This document shows positions 47,721-58,859 of a stretch of DNA of 64,000 nucleotides, piece by piece. The stretch covers positions 1,119,519 to 1,183,518 of the forward strand of contig MNCI01034785.1 of NCBI GenBank assembly GCA_015680685.1. Direction: 5' to 3'. Each line of letters starts with the position of its first letter. The first letter of the stretch is position 1. The DNA is from Gnetum montanum (taxonomy: Eukaryota > Streptophyta > Gnetopsida > Gnetales > Gnetaceae). The notes under the pieces were generated by a model. That model was given only the letters and a program-made list of their open reading frames with translations, ran no database searches and was not told the origin of the DNA. The translations under genes were made by a program, and so were the position numbers.

Positions 47721-49330
47721 ACGTCTCATCAAATGGACAACCATGCTCAATTTTTCGAATCTCCTCCTTCTAACTTAGTCATGGAAGAGATGGCCCTTCA
47801 TGCTAACCATTATAAATGGCTCCTTAGTTTTTTATATATATTTTTTTGCACATTTTTGTTTTACACTTTGTTATTTTTACAACTTTTTGTTTTACACCTT
47901 CTTTACCTTATACCTTTTTTTTAACTTTATTAGTTTTTCCAATTTTTGTTTTACAACATCATTAGTACATTTTATCTTTCCTAAAATATTTTCCAATTTC
48001 TTGAATATTTTTTTTTCTTTATTTTGGTATGACTTTTTCATTTTTTATTTTTATTTTTTTGCTATTTTCTTCACTAATAAAGTGTCATATTGCCAATACG
48101 ACACAGTGATGCTATTGTTGGTTACTAATGGTGATGTATGCTTAATGTTTTTATTTGCTAATGTCTAGTTTCTATTTTTGAATTTTGATGGATGATAACT
48201 AAGAAGGGTTTCTATTTTCTTGAAACAAGTAGTGAGTCCATGTCATCCACCCATCCACAAACGCTATGGCTTTCCTATTTTTGGAAACATGGGGATCCTT
48301 TTTCATTAATAAAACATTAATGAACTTGTGACCATGGTAGTCTCCAAGCTTGGAAAAGATTAAAAGGTTTGATAATGGTATCACTTGAAGGGGATTCAAT
48401 ACTCTTTGTGCCTCTCTACCATCTTGACTGTAGGTGTGTTTTTCATGGATTTCTTACCATTCTATGTCAACCAATAACAAGAAGTTGAATAAGTCTTTAC
48501 ATGGCGTAGTTCCCATCACAAAAGAAAACTTGATGAGAATTCAAAGCAGATCACTTAGAAAAAATAAATGGGCTATAAGAACTAGTTATGTGACTAGAAA
48601 GACATGCACCCATGCATAAATATCCCCTCTAACTAAGGCCCTTTCTCACTTCCTACCTCTCTTTTCTTCTTTAATAAGAAGTGATGGTTGTCCATGGAAG
48701 CATTCTTGTGTCTCAAGGGGGTAGATCAGTCCTAGAATGGTGATGTGAAGTCATAAAAATTAGTTGGTTTTGGTCTAGACTACAGTTGGACTTTGTTAGG
48801 TTATTTAACCACAAATTCCACAAAGGACTGCATGTGACCATGATTGGGACATCCATTCCATTCTCTCTCTCACTTGTCAATTCTCTCCATAACTCACCTT
48901 ACTACCAATTTTCATGTTTCTTTTTCATGTCTTAGTTTGACATGTTGAAATTCTTAAATAGATTCTTCTAGGCTGGTCCTTAACTTTTTGTAACCATTAA
49001 TAAACTATGGGGCCCATGGACTCCTTTGTTGAGGTTATGCAAAGGCAAAAAGGGCATATGCCATTATGGGGAGGATCCACTTGCATACCTCATGGCTTGG
49101 ATAATTAAGTTCTTTACCCTTAGACACTGCCACAATCAAAATCTTTCATGTGCCTCATTGTGTATCCAACTATGTGCTCCTTAAGGTATTCTTCTTCATC
49201 AAATCTCATTCTCTACTCATTCCTCAATTTTTTGAATATCAAAGCCCTCTTCTAATAAATTCATTATGTCCCTCACTTTTTGGGCTTCCATTTGATCCAA
49301 ATTTCATTCAAAAACTCCTTATTTTTCATT
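47721..49330 (+). other. Non-coding region after integrase in element B
   Basis: A very T-rich stretch (47820-48060) is followed by sequence matching element A at 28180-29110. A hydrophobic frame (47800-48168) is a product of T-richness. I see no gene. Confidence 0.5.
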
Positions 49331-49339
49331 ACTTTTGAC

Positions 49340-49460
49340 AAAGTCAATGGTGGTTAACAACTACATCAACTAGGCCTAGTTGACATAGCCAATCATGTTG
49401 ACTTGGCCTTGTCGACTAAGCCTCATTGACGTAGCCCAAAAATTCTATATATACCATCCA
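49340..49460 (+). promoter_or_regulatory. LTR-promoter-like block upstream of the extra gene of element B
   Basis: Five copies of a 9-base motif like GACTAGGCC (AACTAGGCC, GACATAGCC, GACTTGGCC, GACTAAGCC, GACGTAGCC) lie between 49366 and 49436. They are followed by TATATATA at 49446-49453. The B LTRs carry the same motif repeats before their TATA box (3' LTR 52945-53030, TATA 53052). I infer a second promoter; there is no transcript evidence. Confidence 0.5.
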
Positions 49461-49906
49461 ACACTTTGAAAATTTTTATCATTTGCTTCAAAACAAGAGA
49501 GAATTTTTTGTAATTTTTCATAGCCCAAAACCTTCCAAAGCCCATAACTCTCACACAATTTGTCCAAATCACTCCGTTCTTCGATCCTATAGCTATCAAA
49601 GATAAGCTCTTAGTCATGGGGGCCACACACCTTAAGGTTTCTAACAAAAATCCTTAAGTTTTTTGACAAAAATTTTTCTAACTCCCCCAAATGGTTAATG
49701 AATAAAATAACATTAAACCATAAATTTTTGAGAGTTTAACCTTTTTAAAAAACTCCAATGAGTCTAAAATTCATTATTAATATTAAAATAATCAACCAAG
49801 CCATGATCACAACTTAGCAAAGTATAATTATCCCAAGAGATAAGGTATTCCCAATGTTTCAAGTTACACATTTAAGTGCTAATCCTTGGTCATGTTGTGA
49901 TTACAT

Positions 49907-52700
49907 ATGCCACCTAAACCAAAACACCCACAAGAAGGAGGACCATCACAACCAAAGGACAATCAGCCTAGAATTGAAAGAGGCCAAGAAGAGTAAGGTT
50001 AGGAGTAGGTAGCAAAAACTCACACAACAAGACCTCTTTGGAAGGGTCCTAAAGTGGAATTTATTCGACAAATTCTCAAAGAAAAGGTTGCTACAGAACA
50101 ATCCCAAAGGAGAGAGGCACTAGGACCCATACCAAAACTTAAGGTCACACTAACATAAGCTTTCTTGGACACAATTAAGCCTTGTGATGTCCTACGCTCA
50201 GTTCTTTAAGAATTGAACTTTAGGCCATTTTTGGAAAATGCTCTACCAGATGTCAAGATAGCTCTTCCATGTGGCTGATCATCACTACTAGTGGGAAGTG
50301 GTACATGGGAGAGACATATCTCTTTTGGAATAGTAGAAAGGTAGGAGCCACTATGAGAATCAAGGATATTCAGGTGTCTTATTTTGTAGAAGTAATTACA
50401 TAGCCTCTTAGTCTACCTGATTCTAACACCCATTTGGCAAAAATCTCAATGGAAGAAAACCCTAAGGTAAAAAGAGAATGAAATCAATGGTGTTATGGGG
50501 TTGACCATAAGGAGTTTGGAATGATCATACAGTTAGAGAGAATATACTTCAAGATAGCAACTTATCACCTTAATCCAACGATGAGATCTAGCAAGGTGAC
50601 AGCCTTCTCTGCCTATGCCTGTGTTGCTCCAAGTGAGAAATTCCTCATTAACCTTCCACAGCTGATATATCTGGAGATAGATAAGTGTTTCAAGAGAATT
50701 AACATGGAAGGAAAACCCTATCATTTCCATGCCTAATTAGAAAACTCTACAAGAGGTTAGGGATATTCCACTACACTAATGACACACTTAGGCATACTCC
50801 CATCATCTCTTGGTTTGAGATGATGAAGGATAAGACCCCTACCATATCAAAAGAGGAGGAGTAGCCACCTCCACCACCCACTCAAGAAACAACATCAAAG
50901 GCCTGTACAGCCATTGAGTGCTTACATGAAATCCAAGAATAGCTCTTATGTGAGTGAGAGTAGCAAGTAGGAACTAGTGGTGGGGACCCATCTGTGTACC
51001 ACCCTGCAATGAGTCATCTCAACAAAGTGGCTAAAACCATAAGCTAAATGGAGGATGGTGGATCAATATTCTCATCCCAAAGAACATAACTACCTATGAG
51101 GTCCAATCCTAGTGCCTGAGAGATGACAGTATCTTTCTTGCAACAATAGTAATTCCTAGAAATCTATGGGAATGTTGCTACCTTTTTGGTGCACTTGGAG
51201 GAGGATGAAGGGGTAACTGTCTTGGTGATGTAGCACCAAGGGTAGGAGATAGCAACAAAAGTAGTGGCTGATAGAATTACTAAATCTTTGAATGCACTTG
51301 CAGTGCCTATACCAAATGTTTCTACAATCAAAAATGTACAGATGTCTACAGGGACTGTTAGTAGAAAATTGAGTGTAGCCTAGCATGAAGAATTGCTGGA
51401 TCGACTAGTAAGAACTAGGCAACCAATGTTAGATATCTTTGATTTTCTAGATAACATCATAGAAACCTAGTTAAAGTTGCTTGAAGAAAAGGGTAAGTGT
51501 ATAATTTTGGAAGGGCAACTTGAAATGACTCAAGCACAAAACCAATGCTTGGCCACAAAGGTAGCCAGACTAAGGGCCTATTTTGCTGATCCCACACTCC
51601 TCATCCCTGCATTAACAAGAGATGAAGCTTTTCAACAACTTCAGGATAGACTCAAATAGGTTGAGGTGGGGATAGTGATGATTATCTTTGACTAGTCTAT
51701 GGCCAAGGCCAACACACATTTAGTTCAAAAGGACTTGGTTCAGATGTGCCAAGAGAATGAGATGCTGACTCTAGAAAATCATTTCCTATAAAATGTTGAT
51801 GCACAGAAACAAAAATTGCAAGCATTTATCCATCAATGGAAAGAGTAGCTAGCTAGGATGAACACTAAGCTTAGGATATTAGCAATGGCGAATAGAAATA
51901 TCTCCATGGAATCGAAATTGCTACCTGGAAGAATGAGGCTCTCAAATTTGAGAGAGTCAAAGATCAGGTTGGCCTATAGAAAGAAGTTAATAAAAAACAT
52001 ATCCAAATGGCTAAGGCAAAGTCAATGAGGCCTTCTAACAACTCCAACAAGGAAGAGAAATATGGAAATCTATCATTTATGGAATAGATACCTACAACAA
52101 AGTGGAAATCCACATGAAGGAGTTGTAAATAGAAGAGATGACTGAATACACGGAAGTCATGAATCTTTGATACACAAACTTGATGATGTTGACTACCAAA
52201 CAACCATGGTCAAAATTAGAAAATCAAGTGGTTAGCTATACGAAGTAGAGTTTAAGTACCACAAGGAGACCAAGTAAAGCCTTGAGACTACAAACACTAA
52301 ACTTGAAGTTCTTAAAGCAAGATTCACTAATCAAAGATCAACTGCTAAGAACCTAGCTAGAAGGATGAACAACTACCAAGAATTGCAAAATGCAATCAGG
52401 GCATTCAATATTAAGCACAAACAATTTGTTGTCTGGTTTGTCAATGTCAAGGAGCCATTTCCAACAATGCCCTATCCTTGGGATGTGCCCATTTTGGCCC
52501 ACATTGGCAAAGCTACATGGACCATGCATGATCCTAGAAGTAAGGAGGAGAAGATGAAAGAATTGTTGGATGCTTTCAGTCTTCCATTAGAAGTTGCAAC
52601 AGTAGTAGGATAGCCACAATAGCCTTAACCATCGAGTCCACCTAAAGCAAAAGAAGGTCCCTTAGAACCTTAGGAGCCTCCAGCACCTGGGACCATTTAA
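49907..52700 (+). pseudogene. Extra 3' reading frame of element B, about 930 codons, unknown function
   Basis: It starts at ATG 49907 with a Pro/Gly/Gln-rich N-terminus (MPPKPKHPQEGG) and ends at TAA 52700, with a net frameshift and many TAG/TAA stops. A globular-looking first third contains FRPFLENALPDVKIALP (near 50220) and the open piece 50521-50736. The second half is rich in coiled-coil-type heptads: KCIILEGQLEMTQAQNQCLA at 51496-51555 and LEVLKARF near 52300. The C-terminal open piece (52365-52613) has MPYPWDVPILAHIG and ends in a Pro-rich tail. I see no signal peptide, membrane span or catalytic motif. Its position, between integrase and the 3' LTR, is where Athila elements carry env-like ORFs and some Tat elements carry aORFs. 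Element A lacks it. Confidence 0.6.
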
Positions 52701-52929
52701 AATTCTCCATCATCTTCATGTCATTAGAGGATAATGTATTTATTAAATTTTGTTATGGTATTCAATGTTATAGTAATGAACACCAAAAAATTTTGTAATG
52801 ATTGTATATCCGTACACTCAGGCACTTAGTGTTTGTTTATGTTTGTAGTATGCCTGTCATCAGTCAATATTCCCATACCTTTCCAAATTTGTAAACTCAA
52901 GGATGAGCTTTCATTTAGTCATGGAGGTA

Positions 52930-53780
52930 TGATGAACCATGAATAAGCCACATTGACTAGGCCCCATTAACTAGGCCTCATCAACTAGGCCCTGTCAATG
53001 CATGATTTGATGCATTGACGTGGCCCCATCAACATAGTGTTAAATTTTACCTATAAATACATGTTCTTCCATAATGTTTAGGAAATAGATCTTTTCACAG
53101 AGTAGCAGATCTCTTGCAATTTCTTTTCTCTAGAGTTAGAATAGTTCCCAAGTGCTCACAATAGGAGTCATTGAGCACTATTGTACCTGAGCACAACTAT
53201 GTGTGTAGCAATAAACCTTGTAGTACTTTGGCTAAATTAAATGTTTTATTCATGCATTTAATGTTTTATGCAATTTTACTTAATGCTTTCAAATAATTAA
53301 GATAGTTAAGCTAAACTAAGATAGCTAGGTTAAATAGCAATTAAGTAAGCACATAAGTACGACCACTTTGAGCATGTGCATGATGCTTGGTAATCCCAAA
53401 AACACTTAATGTTTGGTAACCTAGTAGTGTTATACATGTTCACGATGTGTACGTAAAGTGGAACGGAATACTTATGTTAGGATTAGTTAGAGATTAATTG
53501 ATTAGTTAGATTAAATTAGCCATTAAATTACTTCATTTCTCTATTCTAAGCACTAGGAACATAAAACATAAAACAATAAAAATTTTATGCCTAGATTACA
53601 CTTAACCATACCTTTGTACATCATGAGTGTAATTGGGAAGACAACGAATGACTGTTAGGGAAATTTCACTTTCTTAAGGCTAGTGTATCAAAAGATGAGG
53701 AATCCACAAAATTCAACTAGATCACATGTGAATGCTTAGTGATTTGTATAGTTGAGTGTAGGGGTATTCGTCGCTCATCA
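52930..53780 (+). repeat. 3' LTR of element B
   Basis: 851 bp, TGATGAACC...CTCATCA. Three copies of (A/G)ACTAGGCC precede TATAAATA (53052-53059). A purine-rich GGAGGTA sits just before it. It matches the 5' LTR throughout. Confidence 0.92.
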
Positions 53781-53785
53781 ATAGA
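53781..53785. repeat. Target site duplication, right of element B
   Basis: ATAGA, followed by 'gataagac', which continues the interrupted integrase frame of C. Confidence 0.85.
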
Positions 53786-54679
53786 GATAAGACATTAGAG
53801 CTTATGGGTAGGCACTCTTTTTTGACCCAGAATGGTCTCTAAAGTCTTCAAAATTGTGAAGGAATGGTTGAGATGTTAAAAATTCAAGGGAGATAAAGGA
53901 TTGGATGGACATTATATGCCTTTTTCAATTCTCAAAGATCCTTGAAAAAGCATTTCAATGGACTTTATAAGTGGGATTTTAAACATCAAAAGTAAGAACA
54001 ATGCTATCTTTATGTTTGTGAATAGATTCTCCAAGATGGCATAGTTTATTTCATGAAAAAAGATGAGTGAAACATATCATATTACAAATTTATTTTTTCA
54101 ACATGTTGTGAAGTTGCATGGGATTCCCTTCAATATTATTAGTAATAGAGACTATAATTTCACTAGTTATTTTTGGAGGTTCCTTTAGAAACTTTTAGGG
54201 ACAAAGTTCAATTTTTCTAATGCATATCATGCATAATCTAATAACCAAACTAAAGTTGTCAATAAATCTTTATTAACTATTTTGAGGCATTTATATGAAG
54301 GACAACCCAATAGGTGGGAGAATTTGCTATGTCATGCTAAATTTTCCTATAATAATGCTTTTCATGTTATTCTTGGAAAGAGCCTATTTGAGGTTAATTA
54401 TGGTTTTTGTCCAAATATGGTGGATAATGTTAAGAGCTTTGCCGAAGAGGCTAGATTGAAAGATGATTTTGCACAAGAGATGAAGGATCTTCATGCTAAA
54501 GTTAAGGAAAATCTTAAGAAGAAGACTAAATAAAGAGTTCTAAAGAAGAATGAGGGAAAGAGGAAGCCCAAATTTATTATTGGTGATCTTATTTGGGTGC
54601 ACTTGAATAAGAGGAGGTTAAGAAGCATCAGCTTCTCAAATTTCAAAGTCAAGAAGATAGATCCTTATAGGATAAAGGT
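53786..54679 (+). pseudogene. Integrase of element C, right of B
   Basis: It continues with DKTLELMGR. The core is decayed: a KWDFKHQK-type stretch (about 53968) stands where the first D region should be, and SNRDYNFTS (near 54140) holds the second D. NNQTKVVNK follows, where codon 54252-54254 is AAA (K) in place of the third E. The rest is well preserved: the open frame 54282-54533 (RWENLLCHAKFSYNNAFH, KSLFEVNYGF) and its extension to IGDLIWVHLNKRRL (54577). It is cut at the N at 54680. Confidence 0.85.
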
Positions 54680-54680
54680 N
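54680..54680. other. Single-base assembly gap
   Basis: One 'n' exactly where integrase sequence stops and an unrelated minus-strand LTR begins. The chromovirus C-terminal end is missing. Confidence 0.7.
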
Positions 54681-54689
54681 CTTCCAGCA

Positions 54690-56070
54690 CTCATGAAGTA
54701 AATAGATGATATGAACCCTACCTCAATAGAGTTCAAAAGGACCCATTCCACAAGTTTCTTAAGTAAATTAAGCTTAGTAAATAGAACAATAGAAAGGAAT
54801 GAAGAAAATTCATTCTTTTATTAAGGAAACTCTCAAAACATAGAGAAATACATCAAGATTGAGAATCCAAGCTTAGCTCACAACCCTTCCAAGGATCTTA
54901 AAGGTCACACCTGTTCCCTTTCAGTCATCAATTACTTACAATGAAGTCAAGGCTCAAGTGAAGATACTTATATGAGATTCTCTCAATGTCTCTCAAGTTC
55001 TCTCCCTTGCCTACACTCAAACTCTCTTGCATAATCTCTCTCCTTACACAAGCTCTCAAGAGGCCTTTTAAATCCCTTACTTAACTCTCTTCTCTCACTC
55101 TTGCCCAGACTTAGATCTTCACCTCTTATTTATAGCTTCTTGGCATGACCTTTCATCTTTCTTTACATTTAAAAATACAAATTCCTTTGCATTTCTCACC
55201 ATAGATGTCTGTTGATCTAAGAAGATGTCTTACCCAAGTGTAGATAAGTTGCAAAACACATCTTGTATGTAAAGGAGATATCTATCATGAAGAGGAGACA
55301 TCTATCTCCTAGATGAGGCATCTACATTATAAAGGAGACATCTCTCCTACCATGACTAAAATTCAATATGCTTATTTTGAGGTCTAGAACATCTGGACAC
55401 CTTCAAAAAATTCCTCATTGATCTCAAAACCTCCTAAACTTATCATAATAGACTCCAAACATGCCAAGACATCCTAAAATTATTATTGATAATGCCAACA
55501 CATGAAAACACATATATACAAGACATAAACATCCAAAATATATAGACGATTATACAAGGGTTGCATGATGTTCTCACCAAGAGGCATGAGAACTTGATCC
55601 ATTGGAAGGATGAAACTATTGATGATGCTATATGAATCCATGAGACCAAACTTGTTAAGTGATGAATCACTTCTATCCCTACTCAATTTTTTACTTAAGT
55701 TCACTTTCTAAAGAGTGATATAGGTGGTATAGGAATACCTCTTCCATATCTCCTTTAATACCTATAGACATAAGATTAAAGAGTTTTGAAAAACTTGAAA
55801 AACATTTTGGATCTTTGTAGATGTCTTGTCTGAAAGTTGGGCATCCAGAGGGGACATCTTGGTTATCTAGAAAATATCATTCCTAAGAGTTAGTTGTTGA
55901 CAGTAGACATCCCATGTGATTAAGAGATGTCTTGATTAGGATAGGAGATATCTTGTCTAGGAAGGAGATATCTCTAGGAAGATTTCTTGCATGTGGAGGA
56001 GATGTCTTTTCTTTAGAGGAGACATCTTGCTTGAAGTGTATACATCTTGTTTGCATCCAGGTTTTGACCA
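54690..56070 (-). repeat. Minus-strand LTR with short-motif cluster in U3
   Basis: On the minus strand: TATAAATAAG (55125-55134), a transcript-start-like region, then AATAAA (54817-54822), the layout of a plant LTR. Upstream of the TATA box (55204-56070) the motif GGAGACATCT and variants (GGAGATATCT, AGATGTCT) recur about a dozen times on both strands. No internal coding region is attached, so it may be a solo LTR. The open frames at 55443-56165 are accidental. Confidence 0.5.
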
Positions 56071-56099
56071 AAAAAAGGTATCATCCAAGCCATAAATAT

Positions 56100-56335
56100 C
56101 TTGTTGGATTAGGAAAAAGCTTTGAGATCAACCATGTGTATGGTTGTATATCATTAAATGTGTAAGTTATTTGTGTTTTTATATTGGATTCCATTGTATT
56201 TGTAATCTTTTTTCAGCATTAATAGAAGATAGCTAGTATTCTTATTTTCTAGTAATTACATTATCTTGCATAATATCTAGATTCAATGTGTTTTGAAGGG
56301 TTAAAATAAACTAGGGTAATCCTAATCCAATAGCC
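56100..56335 (+). repeat. 3' LTR remnant of element C
   Basis: Matches 36800-37020, including 'aattacattatcttgcataa' and 'tctagattc/tctagattt'. Only the last part of the LTR remains. Confidence 0.65.
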
Positions 56336-56339
56336 ACCA

Positions 56340-57110
56340 TTCCACTTCCTCTAAACCTTAAACTTCTAGTTAAAGATAAAAATCCCTTAGTTGATGTTTC
56401 TCTCTATAGAAGCATGATAGAATCCTTGAGATTTCTTGTCACTCAAGGTCTTATATTGAGTTTGCAACATTCTATCTTTTAAGATTCATGCAAGAATCTA
56501 GACTAAGCTACATGAATGCTCTCAAGCATATCTTGAGATATATAAAAGGGACTATGAAGTTTGCCATAAAATTTGTCAAAGACAATAATAAATTCCATGC
56601 ATTTTATAATGTCGATTGGGAAGGAGATCTTCAAAAAAGGAATTCTACATTAGGCTCAATCATCTTCCATGGAACCAACTCCATCTATTGGAGTAGTAAG
56701 AAGAAAAGTGTCATATCTCTATCTTCTTATGAGGCTAAATTCATTACAATGATAGATTGCATCCAATACATCTTCTAATTTAACAAGCTCTTAACTCAAT
56801 TGGACTTTAAAGTCTTTTTTTTTTTCCATTAAGCTCATGGTGGACAATACTTCAACAATTCAACTTTCCAAGAAGCATGTCCTTCACAAGAAATCCAAAA
56901 ATGTTAATATCAAGTACTCAAGATCAATTAGCTAACATCCTCACATAATCACTTTACACCTACAAGGTGGACTCTTTATTGAATATAATTGGCATCTTAA
57001 AGTTTGAAGAAGTAAACAAAGGAGATCCTGAAGGTTCTAACTCCACAATTTGCATGCATTGCATACTAAAGAATGGTGTGTTAAAAATAGTGTGGATGTC
57101 TACCTCCTAA
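56340..57110 (+). pseudogene. Ty1/copia pol, 3' end (RNase H), partial
   Basis: The open frame 56488-56778 has ALKHILRYIKGTMKFAI, an FYNVDWEGDLQKRNSTLG stretch with an RNase H D, and SKKKSVISLSSYEAKFITM with the E: the order of a Ty1/copia RNase H. After a frameshift, a TQDQLANILT-type stretch (near 56910-56950) and DSLLNIIGILKFEEV (56969-57015) match the usual copia pol C-terminus. RT, integrase and gag are absent. The N-terminal side joins directly onto element C's LTR end. Confidence 0.8.
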
Positions 57111-57112
57111 CT

Positions 57113-57790
57113 TATAACAACCCATAATTTTATATATTGCATTAGTATATTTATCCTTATGTTTTTGTGCTTCTTGATGCTTCGGATATTATGTTATGCT
57201 TTAGGTATGCTCTTTAGATAGTTAGATTTTTAACTTTTCATTTTATTCTCAAGTGTTTTAATTTCATACATTATTTAATTGTCTTTCTAATTGGTATGCA
57301 TTAACCTAGTGGATAATTTTGATAGGGTTCTCGTGAAGGCTATGGTATGAGCATGACATGGGCATGAGATGGCATGAACATATTTTTGTATGTGGAACAT
57401 ATTAATTTAATAAATATATTAGTGTGGAATGTGTTGTTTCCAATTCTCATGGAGTTAGCATGCTTCATGAATTGATGGGAGATTACATAATTTACAATAG
57501 ATTTTATGGTAGATTTCTTTAATTGTATTTTTATTTTAAGAAATTTCGATAGTTTTACTATGTTGATTTTTTTGGTAGATTTCTCATAAAAACCCCACAC
57601 TCCACCATTAATGTTACTTTTTGGCTGTTGGTTGTGTCCCTCCAACATTAATGTTTGATTTGTTCTTATTTGAATGCTTATATGGATGTTAATTATTAGG
57701 AGCTAGCATCGAGCTATATGACTGATTAGGGATAGGCTCCTTGAAAATATTTGGTATTTGACCCTTGTTAAGATGCATTAGTCAACATTA
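57113..57790 (+). repeat. LTR-like repeat, plus copy (probably of the copia fragment)
   Basis: It begins right after the copia pol end and matches the reverse complement of 60815-60305 and then of 59030-58860. Shared blocks include 'gtgcttcttgatgctt', 'aaaaaccccacact' and 'atttggtatttgacc'. It lacks the 1.27 kb present between these in the minus copy. Confidence 0.65.
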
Positions 57791-58859
57791 TACAAAGTGG
57801 TGTAGTCAACATTAAAATTAGAAAATTATAGACTACCACTATAATACCCTCTTTTTTAATTTTGACTATAATTTTAATGTTACCACTATAATTTTATATT
57901 CTCACAAGTTTCTGAAGTTAATTACATATTTCCTATAATACCCTCCTTCCTAGCTTTAGATTAGAGAGCACTATGTTAGCTATAGAAATTCTAACATATG
58001 ATTGGTCATTGCAAGAGAAACTAATGTAGCCATAAGAAAATGAAAAGAAATAAATTGAAGTCATGACCAAACAAAAAGGAAGAAACAATAACAATGAAAG
58101 AGTAATCAAAATATAATCAATTACATGGATATATAAAAAGGACTAAAAACTAAAGCTAAACTAAAAATAGATAGGTAAAATAAATCTGGAAATCTGAAGT
58201 ATAATCATAAATGTCTAAAAGTCCTAAGACATGTTCATCCATACATAAAATATCCATAATCCAAATAGATAATGCATGAAAGAGAATAATCTGATACAAG
58301 TCTATAGAATATGATAAATATGCCAAGATATAAATAGACTATGCTCAAAAGTAGACATGCATAAAATCCAAAGATCTATGATAATAACAAGATCTCCTCC
58401 ACACTCTACCTAGCACTGGTAAGCTAAAAATAAGAGAAGGGGATTAGTATATACTAAGTGAGAAACCTTGCCACCTCCTCTCATTGATTTGAGGGTAAGT
58501 CTCATAGTGGCTAGGTGAAGGCATGTTGACTTGCAAGACAAGTCAATAAGCACAAAATATCCAATCATCGTAGATCAACAAAATCTAACCAAGCCAATTT
58601 GTCCACTCCATCCATCAACCTACAAACAAGAAGGCTAGCATGCACTACATTCAATTTTAAATATTTGAATTATTATCATGTATAATTTCCCAAATTTCTA
58701 AACCAAATGTCAAATTATTATGCCCATGGATTTATTTATTAGTCTCAAATCAAACTACTAGTACTAGAGGTGCCACCTAGGACTCACCTTTAACATTCTT
58801 GAGGTCTCGAATAAAAGAACCATTAACCCATGGATCACTCTCTCCTATGGGATGGGTCC
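57791..58859. other. AT-rich stretch between the inverted repeat copies
   Basis: No gene recognised. Read on the minus strand, it may be the remainder of the LTR of the copy at 58860-60815; its end is not clear. Confidence 0.35.

Larger units (their letters stand above)
40664..53780 (+). mobile_element. Element B: Tat/Athila-type Ty3/gypsy element with extra 3' gene, 13.1 kb, decayed
   Basis: Relative of element A: same LTR ends (TGATGA...TCATCA), TATA position, primer site, gag linker, protease, RT and integrase. The order is LTR, gag, protease, RT, RNase H, integrase, about 1.4 kb non-coding, a promoter-like block, an extra reading frame of about 930 codons, purine tract, LTR. It is inserted in element C's integrase with a 5-bp target duplication. 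All three integrase catalytic residues are changed and stops are frequent, so it is inactive. In Athila-type elements an env-like ORF sits in the position of the extra frame; here it shows no clear membrane segment. Confidence 0.92.
36730..56335 (+). mobile_element. Element C: chromovirus-like Ty3/gypsy element split by element B
   Basis: The left part (36730-40663) has an LTR remnant, a tRNA-Met-type primer site, gag, protease, RT, RNase H and the integrase zinc finger. The right part (53781-54679, then 56100-56335) has the rest of integrase and an LTR remnant. Removing B (40664-53780) joins the two halves in one frame, HYGGMASHMG then RDKTLELMG. The PR motif VVLGRPWNFD and the RT style fit chromovirus-type elements; I did not see a chromodomain, and the region where it would lie is cut by the N at 54680. 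The 3' side is further broken by a minus-strand LTR. Confidence 0.85.

Noticed and set aside
47800-48168. A 122-residue, strongly hydrophobic frame after element B integrase, at first considered an env-like membrane protein
   Set aside because: The DNA is a T-rich low-complexity stretch giving runs of F/L/Y. The matching region in element A (27866-28090) is not conserved as protein.
51156-51386. 76-residue minus-strand frame with Cys/His residues
   Set aside because: It is antisense to the extra gene of element B, and the spacing of Cys/His fits no zinc-finger pattern.
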